NCBI RefSeq assembly: GCF_002217655.1
Contig: NZ_NEWK01000002.1
Span: 559,164 to 623,163, forward strand
Reading direction: 5' to 3'
DNA: 64,000 bases
Source: Geobacillus thermocatenulatus
Lineage (GTDB): Bacteria; Bacillota; Bacilli; Bacillales; Anoxybacillaceae
Below the pieces are notes generated by a model, which saw nothing but the letters and a program-made list of their open reading frames with translations, made no database searches and was not told where the DNA came from. Position numbers and translations under genes: made by a program. Below, in pieces: positions 1 to 8,884 of the stretch. How positions within the stretch are numbered: the stretch's first letter is position 1; each line of letters begins with the position of its first letter.

Positions 1-8
1 CGCTTCAC
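1..8 (-). other. Probable GTG start of the next gene of the peptide-transport operon
   Basis: Reading leftward, a strong ribosome binding site (AAAGGGGGAG) lies just inside and after the end of the OppC-like gene. It is followed seven bases later by GTG AAG at the window edge. A coding start here would fit the solute-binding lipoprotein that such operons usually carry and that is otherwise missing from the window. Only the start codon and one further codon are visible, so the identity is inference. Confidence 0.3.
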
Positions 9-23
9 TGTTTTTCTCCCCCT

Positions 24-932
24 TTATCCTAATCGTTGTCTTGCATCAGCCGCGCGTTTCAACGCTTGGCCGATGAAATTTATGCACAGCATCATCACCA
101 AAATGAGTAATGATGCAGGCAGCCATACCCACCATTTGTTTTGCAGCACATCGGGATTGGTCGCATAGCTGACCAGCGTTCCAAGGCTTGGCGTGCTTTC
201 CGGCAGCCCGAACCCCAGGTATGTAAGACCTGACTCAATGCCGATGTTGCCGGCTAAGTTCAACGTCAAATTGACGATGATAATGGAGCTTAAGTTTGGC
301 AAAATTTGAAACAAAATGATTTTCCAATCCGGCGTCCCAAGCGTCTTGGATGCGCTGACATAGTCCAATTCCCGCTCAGCAAGCGTCTTGGCGCGAATGA
401 GCCGGGCTTTGCCCGTCCATAAAAACGCGCTCATAATTAAAATGAACGTCGCCACATTGTATTTCGGGACGATGGCCACAAAGACGATCACCAGCATTAA
501 AAACGGCAAGACGAGAATAAAATCGATGATGCGCATGATGACATTGTCGATCCAGCCGCCGAAATAGCCGGCCACAAGCCCTACCACAAGGCCGATCGCG
601 CCTGTGATCAGCGTAATCGCCAGGCCGATCGTAAAGGAATTGCGGGCTCCAATGATCAGCTGGCCGAACACATCGCGTCCGCCATAATCGGTGCCAAGCC
701 AATGTTCCGCCGATGGCGGTGAATAAATAGCCAAAAAGTCTACCTTTACAATTTCCTCTTGATCTAAAAAAATGGAAGCGCCGTAGACAATCAGCAAAAT
801 GACAGACAATATAATGAGCGAAACAAGAGCCAACCGATCGCGGACGAGCTCCCGCCACATAATCGAAAGAGCGGAAGGGCTTTTCTCAGCGGCTATTTCA
901 ACTGGAGCAGGACGGTTCACCTCAATTTTCAT
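24..932 (-). CDS. Oligopeptide ABC transporter permease, OppC/AppC type
   Basis: A 302-residue inner-membrane permease that pairs with the OppB-like protein to form the channel of a peptide importer. A cytoplasmic N-terminus is followed by a first membrane segment at about residues 33-55, typical of OppC_N. The binding-protein-dependent permease domain (about 95-298) carries the EAA loop near residues 193-205 (ASKTLGTPDWKI) that docks on the ATPases. It is the fourth gene of a leftward operon, 16 bases after the OppB-like gene. Length and hydropathy match AppC/OppC/DppC. The peptide specificity cannot be read from the sequence. Confidence 0.9.
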   Translation of the reverse strand: MKIEVNRPAPVEIAAEKSPSALSIMWRELVRDRLALVSLIILSVILLIVYGASIFLDQEEIVKVDFLAIYSPPSAEHWLGTDYGGRDVFGQLIIGARNSFTIGLAITLITGAIGLVVGLVAGYFGGWIDNVIMRIIDFILVLPFLMLVIVFVAIVPKYNVATFILIMSAFLWTGKARLIRAKTLAERELDYVSASKTLGTPDWKIILFQILPNLSSIIIVNLTLNLAGNIGIESGLTYLGFGLPESTPSLGTLVSYATNPDVLQNKWWVWLPASLLILVMMLCINFIGQALKRAADARQRLG

Positions 933-948
933 ATTCTACGCCCCTCCC

Positions 949-1917
949 TTACTCAATGCGAATACGCGGATCGACCGCACTTAAAATAATGTCAGAAAGC
1001 AAGGTCCCCACAAGCGTCGCCACCCCGGAAATCATCACAAGCGCCGTTACGACGCTGTAGTCGCGCTGCATAATCGACTGCAAAAACAGCTGTCCAAGCC
1101 CTGGATAACTGTAAATGGACTCTAAAAACACGGAACCGCCGATGAGACCCGTAATTTCATAGCCTAAAAACGCTGCGATCGGCAAAAACGAATTGCGCAA
1201 AATATGCCGCCAGTAAATCTGGCGTTCTGGAACGCCCTTGGCGCGCGCTGTTTTCACGAAATCTTTCACTTTCGTATCAATGATTTCGCTTCGCAAATAT
1301 TGAATAATGCCGACTGTGTTGATGAGCGCGCCCGATAAAGCCGGAAGCATGAGATGATTCAACTTGCTTAAATAGTAGGCAAGCGTTCCTTCTTCAACTT
1401 GAATGTCCACGCTCCCCCCGGTCGGAAACCAGCCGAGATGAAAACCGAATACAAACAGCATGATCAGCGCAAAGATAAACAGCGGCGTCGCATAACCGAT
1501 ATAGCTGTAGCCGACGATCAGCTTGTCAGCCCATGTGTCCGTCCATCGCCCTGATACAATGCCGAGCGGAATGGCGATAAGATAAGTCAACACTAAAATA
1601 GCCGCCGACAGCAGCACGGTATTCCCCACTCTTCCAGCCAGCAAGTCGGTCACCGGCTGCTGGTGGGTGTAAGACAAACCAAGGTCGCCTTGCAGCATGT
1701 TTTTCACCCAACGGATATACTGAATATGTACCGGATCGTTAAGACCGAGCTTTTCCCTCATTTCTTCAAGCGTTTGCGGATCCATTTTCGGATTGGCCGC
1801 CAACTGGCCGGTCAGCGCATCACCTGGCATTGCTTTCGCCAGCAGGAAAATGAGGACGCTTAACAAAAACAGCTGCGGAATCATGATCAAGATTCGGCGC
1901 AAAATAAACTTTAGCAT
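949..1917 (-). CDS. Oligopeptide ABC transporter permease, OppB/AppB type
   Basis: A 322-residue membrane protein, the OppB-type half of the peptide permease. It begins with a short basic segment and a membrane helix (about residues 9-29) followed by the family motif AMPGDALTG. A large extracytoplasmic loop precedes five further helices. The EAA loop is near residues 223-245 (KTARAKGVPERQI). It lies between the OppF-like ATPase (18 bases upstream) and the OppC-like permease, in one operon. The order D-F-B-C, with a possible binding protein last, resembles the B. subtilis app locus with appA moved. Confidence 0.9.
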   Translation of the reverse strand: MLKFILRRILIMIPQLFLLSVLIFLLAKAMPGDALTGQLAANPKMDPQTLEEMREKLGLNDPVHIQYIRWVKNMLQGDLGLSYTHQQPVTDLLAGRVGNTVLLSAAILVLTYLIAIPLGIVSGRWTDTWADKLIVGYSYIGYATPLFIFALIMLFVFGFHLGWFPTGGSVDIQVEEGTLAYYLSKLNHLMLPALSGALINTVGIIQYLRSEIIDTKVKDFVKTARAKGVPERQIYWRHILRNSFLPIAAFLGYEITGLIGGSVFLESIYSYPGLGQLFLQSIMQRDYSVVTALVMISGVATLVGTLLSDIILSAVDPRIRIE

Positions 1918-1935
1918 CGTTCTGTCTTCCCCTCT

Positions 1936-2859
1936 TTATGGAATAGCCACAGAGTGGGTGGGCGATATAGGCTTAAGCGGATACGCTCGCCCGGTTTCAT
2001 CAAAATAGCGAGAATACGCTTGCGCATATTCTTGTTCCACTTCGCGGCGCAGCGCCGTCTGTTTGCCGCGCTCGCGCGGATCGGCGTTGGGGATCGCCGA
2101 CAAGAGACGCTTTGTGTAAATGTGCTGCGGATTCGCAAAAATGTCTTCGCTCGTCCCTTCTTCGACGAGCCGGCCGCGGTACATGATGCCGATCCGGTCG
2201 CACATATGGCGAATGATTCCCAAGTCATGGCTGATGAACAAATAGGTAAGACCGTAATCTTGTTGAATGTCCTTCATAAAATTCAGCACTTGCGCCTGTA
2301 CGGACACGTCAAGCGCCGACACCGGCTCGTCAGCGATGATCAGCTTCGGATTGAGCATCAGCGCACGGGCGATGCCGATGCGCTGGCGCTGTCCCCCGGA
2401 AAACTCATGTGGATATTTATAAATCGAATCAGCGCTTAATCCAACGCGTTCGAGAATGGATTGGACTTTTTTTCGCTCCTCATGCGGCGAAAGCTTTTCA
2501 AAATTTCGCAGCGGCTCAGCGATGATATCGAGCACACGTTTGCGCGGATTGAGCGAAGAATATGGATCTTGGAAAATCATTTGAATGTCCTTGCGATATG
2601 GATGAAACTGGCGGCGGGACAGCTTCGTTAAATCCGTTCCTTCAAACAGCACCTCGCCAGCCGTCGCTCGAATGAGGCCAATGATCGTGCGCCCCGTTGT
2701 CGTTTTTCCACATCCTGATTCACCGACAAGCCCGTATGTCTCTCCTCGATTCAACGAAAAACTGACATCGTCAACCGCCTTAACGTGGTCGACGACGCGG
2801 CGAAAAAACCCGCCGCGCACCGGATAGTGCACCTTTAAATGCCGCACGTCAAGAAGCAC
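1936..2859 (-). CDS. Oligopeptide ABC transporter ATP-binding protein, OppF/AppF type
   Basis: An ABC ATPase that powers the peptide importer together with the OppD-like subunit. It shows a Walker A (GESGCGKTTTG), a signature FSGGQRQR, a Walker B ending in IIADEP and a switch histidine in ISHDLG. The C-terminal extension has the SAIPNADPRERG segment typical of the OppD/F family. The chosen start is GTG at 2859, nine bases after AAGAGAGG. A TTG at 2868 is also open but sits directly on that ribosome binding site. The start overlaps the end of the OppD-like gene by 11 bases, which suggests translational coupling. Confidence 0.9.
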   Translation of the reverse strand: MLLDVRHLKVHYPVRGGFFRRVVDHVKAVDDVSFSLNRGETYGLVGESGCGKTTTGRTIIGLIRATAGEVLFEGTDLTKLSRRQFHPYRKDIQMIFQDPYSSLNPRKRVLDIIAEPLRNFEKLSPHEERKKVQSILERVGLSADSIYKYPHEFSGGQRQRIGIARALMLNPKLIIADEPVSALDVSVQAQVLNFMKDIQQDYGLTYLFISHDLGIIRHMCDRIGIMYRGRLVEEGTSEDIFANPQHIYTKRLLSAIPNADPRERGKQTALRREVEQEYAQAYSRYFDETGRAYPLKPISPTHSVAIP

Positions 2860-3874
2860 CGTAATCAACCTCTCTTGTCATTTGATCATCGGGAAAGTGA
2901 AAATGCCGATAGCACGTGCAACGCACCCAATGTCCTGGCTCCACTTCGCGCAGCTGCGGCTCCAGCTCGTGCTGTTCCGCCCCGATCCAGCTGATGCGCG
3001 GTTGAAAACGGCATCCTCGGCGAGGCAGTTTATGCAGCGGCGGAACAATCCCTTGAATAACATGGAGACGATCTTTTTTCACTTGTGCGGACGGGATCGA
3101 CTGCAGCAACGAGCGAGTGTATGGATGAAGCGGCCGGTGGAAAATCGTGTCGACATCCGCGAGCTCAACGATTTCGCCTGCATACATCACGGCGACCCGA
3201 TCGGCCATTTCCGCGACAACCCCTAAATCGTGAGTAATCAATATAATGCTTGTCTTCATTTGCCGCTGCAGTTCTTTCAGCAGCTCCATAATTTGCGCTT
3301 GAATCGTCACATCAAGCGCCGTCGTCGGCTCATCCGCAATCAAAAGCGACGGCTCGCAGGCGATGGCAATCGCGATGACCACCCGCTGCCGCATTCCCCC
3401 GGACAGTTCATGCGGATAACGGTGATACACTTTTTCCGGCTCGGGAATGCCAACTCGCTCAAGAAGTCGAATCGTTCGTTTCTTTTTTTCCTCCGCCGGC
3501 AGCCGCAAGTGGTAATTCATGCTTTCTTCAATTTGCCGTCCGACGGTCATGAGCGGATTAAGCGCCGTGAGCGGATCTTGAAAAATCATGCCGATCTCCT
3601 TGCCGCGAATCCGGTTCAATTCAGAAACAGACAACGACAGCAAATTTGTCCCTTTAAAAAGCAGACGCCCTTCCACTTTCGTCTTCTCCGGCGGGTGCAG
3701 CCCCATGATCGAAAGAGCGAGAGCGCTTTTTCCGCACCCCGACTCGCCGACAAGGGCAACGACTTCGTTTTCCTCAATGACCAAAGAAACATCGTCCACC
3801 GCAGCATAATAAGCGCCCTCGATTTGAAATGAGACACGCAGTCGTTCTATTTCCAACAACGGCTGTTTGCTCAA
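2849..3874 (-). CDS. Oligopeptide ABC transporter ATP-binding protein, OppD/AppD type
   Basis: First gene of the peptide-transport operon, 341 residues. It has a Walker A ([11 protein letters not shown]), a signature LSGGMRQR, a Walker B (LLIADEP) and a switch histidine in THDLG. The start is TTG at 3874 behind AAAGGGGAAAGG, a rare start codon shared in style with its neighbours. Many OppD/DppD proteins have a C-terminal cysteine cluster (GC..F..RC..A...C). Here the first cysteine is present (RRGCRFQPR) but the next is replaced, and two cysteines occur only near VRCTC, so an iron-sulphur site is probably incomplete. Confidence 0.9.
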   Translation of the reverse strand: MSKQPLLEIERLRVSFQIEGAYYAAVDDVSLVIEENEVVALVGESGCGKSALALSIMGLHPPEKTKVEGRLLFKGTNLLSLSVSELNRIRGKEIGMIFQDPLTALNPLMTVGRQIEESMNYHLRLPAEEKKKRTIRLLERVGIPEPEKVYHRYPHELSGGMRQRVVIAIAIACEPSLLIADEPTTALDVTIQAQIMELLKELQRQMKTSIILITHDLGVVAEMADRVAVMYAGEIVELADVDTIFHRPLHPYTRSLLQSIPSAQVKKDRLHVIQGIVPPLHKLPRRGCRFQPRISWIGAEQHELEPQLREVEPGHWVRCTCYRHFHFPDDQMTREVDYGAS

Positions 3875-4167
3875 TGCACCTTTCCCCTTTAAGTAAATTT
3901 AGTATAACGAAATTTTAGACTATATATAATTTTATGATAATATTACACGATATTTTTTGTATTTTCAACATTTTTTTGTAATCCCATCCTTGTCATATAT
4001 GATTATTTAGAACATTATTTTGTTTTATCATATCGATGTTTCAAAGGCTCAGCTTTTTTTCTTGTTGAATGCGCATTCAGAAAAAAATTCGGCTTTACTC
4101 GACAAACAGAGGAAGGCGATGCTGTTTCATTTTTCTTCCCCCCCGTAACGTGCAAGCCAAAACAGCA
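3875..4167. other. AT-rich intergenic region before the peptide-transport operon
   Basis: This stretch of nearly 300 bases lies between the divergent-looking ends of the oppD-like gene and the MITE-like element behind glpK. It is far richer in A and T than its surroundings and presumably holds the operon promoter. A TATACT on the minus strand at about 3901-3906 could be its -10 box, but no good -35 box is visible. A 14-base perfect palindrome, TGAATGCGCATTCA, lies at 4066-4079. No ORF of credible coding quality was found. Confidence 0.4.
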
Positions 4168-4200
4168 AAAAGGGGTGTCCCAAAAGGATCGGGACACCCT
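4167..4200 (-). terminator. glpFK terminator supplied by the MITE-like hairpin
   Basis: Read leftward from glpK, the element's terminal hairpin (9-bp stem GGGTGTCCC/GGGACACCC with a nine-base loop) is followed by CCTTTTT. That is the form of a Rho-independent terminator. No other terminator is seen between the glpK stop and this point. Confidence 0.6.
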
Positions 4201-4294
4201 TGCTCATCACCATATATCACCACGAAACAATGAATCATGCGCAATATGTTGTATTTCGTTTGAGAGGAATGACGCTTTTGGGTCAGCCCCTTTT
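4168..4294. mobile_element. MITE-like element, copy 1, abutting the 3' end of glpK
   Basis: About 127 bases bounded by imperfect inverted repeats: AAAAGGGGTGTCCCAAAAG on the left, and on the right the complement of AAAAGGGGCTGACCCAAAAG. A second copy in opposite orientation lies at 17736-17854. Close to the left end is a perfect 9-bp hairpin, GGGTGTCCC / GGGACACCC (4173-4199). The element has no coding capacity. It ends three bases from the glpK stop codon. The sequence of the ends is what is seen; calling it a transposase-dependent MITE is inference. Confidence 0.65.
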
Positions 4295-4297
4295 CCA

Positions 4298-5809
<1,512 letters not shown>

Positions 5810-5837
5810 TTATTTGCTTACAAACCCCGTACGCCAA

Positions 5838-6656
5838 CTAGAGAGAACGGCGGCTTGCGGCGCTTGCCGTCCTCCCTTTTGTCATCTTCGCCGCCGCCAA
5901 AACGGCTGCGGTTGCCGCCAGCACTCCCCATAATGCGCCTGTCGGTTTTCCCAAGAAAACGGCTTTATAGACCAAACTGCCTAACGCACCCCCAAGCAGC
6001 GGTCCGACGATCGGCACCCACGCATACGCCCAATTCGATGACCCTTTCCCTGGGATTGGCAACAAAAAGTGGGCTAAGCGAGGTCCAAAGTCGCGGGCCG
6101 GATTAATGGCGTATCCCGTCGTACCGCCGAGCGACAGGCCGATCGCCACGATCAAAAAACCAACGATAAATGGATTGAGTCCATCGGCGAATTGGTTGGC
6201 GCCAATGGCCAAGATGGCCAAAACCAACACAAACGTTCCGATGATCTCGCTAAGCAAGTTGGCAGCCGCATCCGGCACGGCCGGACCCGTCGCAAACACG
6301 CCAAGCTTGACACCCGGGTCGTCTGTTTCCTTCCAATGCGGCCAATAGTGGAGATAGACGACGGCAGCCCCAACCATCGCGCCAAGCACTTGCGCCAATA
6401 CATAGCCAGGCACATCTTTCCATGGGAAATCGCCGCTTATGGCCAGTGCCACTGTCAGCGCTGGATTGAGATGGGCGCCGCTATACCGGCCGACAGCGTA
6501 TACGGCCACGGCCACCGCCAGCCCCCACCCCATCGTAATGACAATCCAGCCCGAATTGGCCGCGTATGATTTTTTCAAGTTGACCCCGGCGCACACACCC
6601 GCGCCGAAAATGATGAGCAGGGCCGTGCCGATGAGTTCCCCTAAAAATGGCGACAT
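5838..6656 (-). CDS. glpF: Glycerol uptake facilitator (aquaglyceroporin)
   Basis: A 272-residue MIP-family channel that lets glycerol cross the membrane by facilitated diffusion. Six membrane helices are interrupted by the two half-helices with NPA motifs at residues 64-66 and 185-187. The second continues as NPARD; the aspartate is the mark of glycerol-conducting rather than water-only channels. A long loop after the third helix is also typical of GlpF. It is the first gene of the glpF-glpK operon and is read from the promoter at 6834-6862. Confidence 0.96.
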   Translation of the reverse strand: MSPFLGELIGTALLIIFGAGVCAGVNLKKSYAANSGWIVITMGWGLAVAVAVYAVGRYSGAHLNPALTVALAISGDFPWKDVPGYVLAQVLGAMVGAAVVYLHYWPHWKETDDPGVKLGVFATGPAVPDAAANLLSEIIGTFVLVLAILAIGANQFADGLNPFIVGFLIVAIGLSLGGTTGYAINPARDFGPRLAHFLLPIPGKGSSNWAYAWVPIVGPLLGGALGSLVYKAVFLGKPTGALWGVLAATAAVLAAAKMTKGRTASAASRRSL

Positions 6657-6745
6657 TTGTTCTCTTCCTCCTTTTCTTCATTTCGTGATGTTTTCTGTCA
6701 TTTCCTGCTTGTCCAGCCCCTCCGGAGGGTGAACCGTTGGGTGAA

Positions 6746-6800
6746 AAAGCAAAAACCCACACACTTCCCCGCTCATCAACGAGGAATATGTGTGGGTCTC
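6746..6800 (-). terminator. glpFK leader terminator (GlpP-type antitermination target)
   Basis: The transcript leader ahead of glpF contains a perfect 9-bp stem (ACCCACACA at 6755-6763 with TGTGTGGGT at 6789-6797). An inner stem, TTCC/GGAA, lies within it, and TTTTTGCTTTTT follows. A full terminator between promoter and first gene is the arrangement known from B. subtilis glpFK and glpD, where glycerol 3-phosphate-bound GlpP permits read-through. That GlpP acts here is inferred from this architecture. Confidence 0.8.
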
Positions 6801-6833
6801 CGCTTCTCCACCACAACGTATTAACTTGCTTTT

Positions 6834-6862
6834 AGCATATCATCTGTTGAAAACGCTGTCAA
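6834..6862 (-). promoter_or_regulatory. glpFK sigma-A promoter with overlapping cre-like site
   Basis: Leftward promoter with -35 TTGACA (6857-6862), a 17-base spacer and -10 TATGCT (6834-6839). The sequence TGACAGCGTTTTCA at 6848-6861 matches the CcpA operator consensus TGWAANCGNTNWCA at all but one fixed position and overlaps the -35 box. This is where the cre of B. subtilis glpF lies. Carbon catabolite repression by CcpA is therefore likely. Confidence 0.8.
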
Positions 6863-6863
6863 C

Positions 6864-7265
6864 CTATTTCTTCGGCAAAATTTGCACATAATCGAAGTCG
6901 AGCGTGTCGACCGCGTCTTCGATATGAAGGCGGGTGATGAACCGATACGACCGGCCGGGGCGCGATGGCGGCAACGTTTCCGGAATCGTGTAGGAAAACG
7001 GGATCTCCTTTTTCTCGCCCGGCTTGATCGAAAACGCTCCAGCCGCCGGAATGACGGCGACAAAGGCATCCAGTTCCTTGCCGTTTTCGATCGTTTTTTG
7101 CACGAGCTCCACATCAAGCCGCTCGATCCTTTGTTCCACCGTTCCGCCGTAAATGTGGACGGTCCCTTCGATCGTTTCCCCTTGGCGCCATAACGATTTA
7201 TTCAAGATCAAGTCGACGTGCGCCGACCCGACTCCGACTCTTGACATCATTTTGCGCAATAACAC
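6864..7265 (-). CDS. Spo0M-like protein, short form
   Basis: About 133 residues matching the N-terminal arrestin-like beta-sandwich of sporulation-control protein Spo0M (SVGIGSA-type start, here RVGVGSAHVDLIL). The middle part, LWRQGETIEGTVHIYGG, and the end, RSYRFITRLHIEDAVDTLDFDYVQI, also fit the family. B. subtilis Spo0M is about twice as long, so this is a one-domain version. GTG at 7265 is favoured because it lies eight bases after AAGAGG; GTG at 7274 is also open. A perfect CcpA site lies about 140 bases upstream. Its stop codon is next to the glpF promoter. Confidence 0.75.
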   Translation of the reverse strand: MLLRKMMSRVGVGSAHVDLILNKSLWRQGETIEGTVHIYGGTVEQRIERLDVELVQKTIENGKELDAFVAVIPAAGAFSIKPGEKKEIPFSYTIPETLPPSRPGRSYRFITRLHIEDAVDTLDFDYVQILPKK

Positions 7266-7408
7266 CGCAGTCACCTCTTTGTCTCTCTTGTCATACCATC
7301 ATACGAAAAAACGAAGCCGCCTGTTTCAACGCGAGCCAAAAAAGAAACAGACGATGCTCTCGCGGCACGTCTGCCCCTGGGAGAAGCAGGGACGAATGCG
7401 GCTTGTTT

Positions 7409-7422
7409 TGTTACCGCTTACA
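7409..7422 (-). promoter_or_regulatory. CcpA operator (cre) upstream of the Spo0M-like gene
   Basis: On the minus strand the sequence is TGTAAGCGGTAACA, which fits the cre consensus TGWAANCGNTNWCA at every fixed position. It lies between the 83-residue hypothetical gene and the Spo0M-like gene, about 145 bases before the latter's start. Which promoter it controls is not shown. Confidence 0.6.
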
Positions 7423-7459
7423 TTCGAGATTACCGCATTCGTCTTCCGCTGTCAATTGA

Positions 7460-7711
7460 TTATTCGTACACATTTTCGTTTTCGATAATGTAATCGATTC
7501 GAATGACAGGAACGTCCTGTTGCTCGACCTCGGCGACAATCAAGCCGACGCGATCGTTGTAAATGCAAAACATATCCTGCCCTTTGCGAAACGCCGACTC
7601 TCCGTACGAAAGAACCATGTGGTAAATTTTATTGTCGCTGAAATAGCGGCGGCTGACCCGGTTGCCCAATCGAACGATCACTTCTTTTCCCGCGATTTTT
7701 CCGCGGTACAT
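7460..7711 (-). CDS. Conserved small hypothetical protein
   Basis: An 83-residue protein starting MYRGKIAGKEVIVRLGNR. The start is chosen because AAGGGGGAGAAG stands just before it; an upstream in-frame ATG at 7795 lacks a ribosome binding site. The sequence alternates charged and hydrophobic residues as in a small beta-rich domain. There is no signal peptide, membrane segment or cysteine motif. It stands alone between the Spo0M-like gene and cspB. I do not recognise a family. Confidence 0.65.
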   Translation of the reverse strand: MYRGKIAGKEVIVRLGNRVSRRYFSDNKIYHMVLSYGESAFRKGQDMFCIYNDRVGLIVAEVEQQDVPVIRIDYIIENENVYE

Positions 7712-7862
7712 CCGCTTCTCCCCCTTTTCGTCGTTCCTATTCCAATGTATGGCCGTTGTTGCCCGCTCATGACTTTTTTCTCCCCAGCGGCCCATTTTCC
7801 TTTGCTGGACGGCATTTTTTCAGCGGGGGAGCCACTTTTTTCGGAAATTTCCTTTCTTTTGC

Positions 7863-7892
7863 TTGACGCGGCAGCTCCGAATAGTGTATAGT
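7863..7892 (+). promoter_or_regulatory. cspB promoter
   Basis: -35 TTGACG (7863-7868), an 18-base spacer and -10 TATAGT (7887-7892). Transcription from here would give a leader of about 130 bases before cspB. Long leaders are a known feature of cold-shock genes. Confidence 0.7.
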
Positions 7893-7991
7893 AAAGTCAT
7901 CACATAACAGAATATATTTCAAGCATTCAACATGAAGACGCATCTTGGATGGCTGTGAAGTATATTTTGTTATTTGATAAAAATCTTGAGG

Positions 7992-8021
7992 TTAGCCGAA
8001 CAGGCTAAAGGTATTAGGAGG
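7992..8021 (+). promoter_or_regulatory. cspB leader hairpin and ribosome binding site
   Basis: Near the end of the long leader a 6-bp hairpin, TTAGCC/GGCTAA (7992-8008), is followed by a perfect AGGAGG (8016-8021), 11 bases before the ATG. Such leader structure may tune translation with temperature; that role is inference from other csp genes. Confidence 0.5.
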
Positions 8022-8032
8022 AATTCAGTATT

Positions 8033-8233
8033 ATGCAACGTGGTAAAGTAAAATGGTTTAACAACGAAAAAGGTTATGGTTTCATCGAAGTGGAAGGCGG
8101 TTCCGACGTATTCGTTCACTTCACGGCGATCCAAGGTGAAGGGTTCAAAACGTTAGAAGAAGGCCAAGAAGTTTCGTTTGAAATCGTCCAAGGAAACCGC
8201 GGACCGCAAGCAGCAAACGTTGTCAAATTATAA
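8033..8233 (+). CDS. cspB: Cold shock protein (CspA/CspB family)
   Basis: A 66-residue single cold-shock domain that binds single-stranded RNA and DNA and keeps mRNA unfolded. RNP1 (KGYGFIEV, residues 13-20) and RNP2 (VFVHF, about 26-30) are intact and the length is exactly that of bacterial Csp proteins. It has its own promoter, a leader of about 130 bases and a terminator. Downstream genes match the B. subtilis cspD-ypzA-ypeQ-ypeP neighbourhood, so this may be the cspD equivalent. Confidence 0.96.
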   Translation: MQRGKVKWFNNEKGYGFIEVEGGSDVFVHFTAIQGEGFKTLEEGQEVSFEIVQGNRGPQAANVVKL

Positions 8234-8274
8234 GACTTCGTTGACATAGACGAGAGAACGGGAGCGGAACGAGA

Positions 8275-8303
8275 GGCACTCTGTTTAAGCAGGGTGCCTT
8301 TTT
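8275..8303 (+). terminator. cspB terminator
   Basis: GGCACTCTG pairs with CAGGGTGCC around a six-base loop (8275-8298) and is followed by five T residues. Confidence 0.85.
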
Positions 8304-8362
8304 CATTGCGATTTGCATAGATTCCATCAAACGGTAAACAATAAAGAAAGGGAGGTGTTCAT

Positions 8363-8632
8363 ATGGCCAGACGCGATGCCGACGTACATACGGGATACAA
8401 CGACGTAAAGCAAGTGGAAATGTTCGTCGAAACGGCGGAAAAAATGGTCGGCCAAGCGACGATGCAGCTCGATCCAGAGATGCTCAACCACGCTAAAGAA
8501 GCGATCGAAAACGCCCGCGGCCAACTCGCTCGCGCCCGTCAACAGGCGACTGGCGTCGACGGCGACTTTCTCGCCCAGTGCGAACAAAAACTGGCCCGCG
8601 CCGAGCACCAGCTTCGCGAGGCGCAGCAATAA
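8363..8632 (+). CDS. ypzA: DUF2564-family protein, YpzA-like
   Basis: An 89-residue, strongly helical and charged cytoplasmic protein, starting MARRDADVHTGYNDVKQVE behind AAAGGGAGG. It has heptad-like spacing of alanine and leucine and no membrane segment. Size, composition and position between a cold-shock gene and ypeQ/ypeP match B. subtilis YpzA. Its function is not known in the family. The convergent gene ypeQ lies more than 600 bases further on, beyond the structured repeats. Confidence 0.75.
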   Translation: MARRDADVHTGYNDVKQVEMFVETAEKMVGQATMQLDPEMLNHAKEAIENARGQLARARQQATGVDGDFLAQCEQKLARAEHQLREAQQ

Positions 8633-8644
8633 CAGCAAAACGAT

Positions 8645-8884
8645 ATATATAGATGCAACGAAGAAGTTTACCATATCCTTGACGGAAAAGCGGTTGCCCT
8701 CTTTTCGACTGTCGGAGGAAAGCCACAGGCTTCTCCGTCACGCCTTGGCGTGACGGAGGACCGAACAACCGCCTGCTTCACAGACCCATATATGGGTCTT
8801 TAAGCGGCGTTGTTCGGTCGCCCGACAGTCGTTCAAATACTCGGTAAAAGTTGCAAATGGTAAAGCTTCAAATTGCATCTATAT
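8645..8884. repeat. Structured repeat, copy A (multi-hairpin, 26-base terminal inverted repeats)
   Basis: Its ends pair with each other: TATAGATGCAA (8648-8658) with its complement at 8873-8883, then GAAG with CTTC, then TTTACCAT (8667-8674) with ATGGTAAA (8857-8864). Inside, CGACTGTCGG (8706-8715) pairs perfectly with 8822-8831. Within that closing stem are a 12-bp hairpin (8733-8758), a stem CCGAACAAC/GTTGTTCGG (8761-8817) and an 18-base palindrome (8782-8799). The whole therefore folds as a branched cruciform or RNA. It has no ORF. Copy B follows directly and shares the boundary palindrome. Confidence 0.75.

Noticed and set aside
2849-2868. Frameshift between the two peptide-transport ATPases
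   Set aside because: Both proteins have complete ABC motifs and family-length ends. The short overlap is normal operon coupling.
4066-4079. FadR operator
   Set aside because: Half-sites TGAATG/CATTCA fit, but the spacer is two bases instead of about six, and the adjacent operon is for peptides. Kept only as an unexplained dyad.
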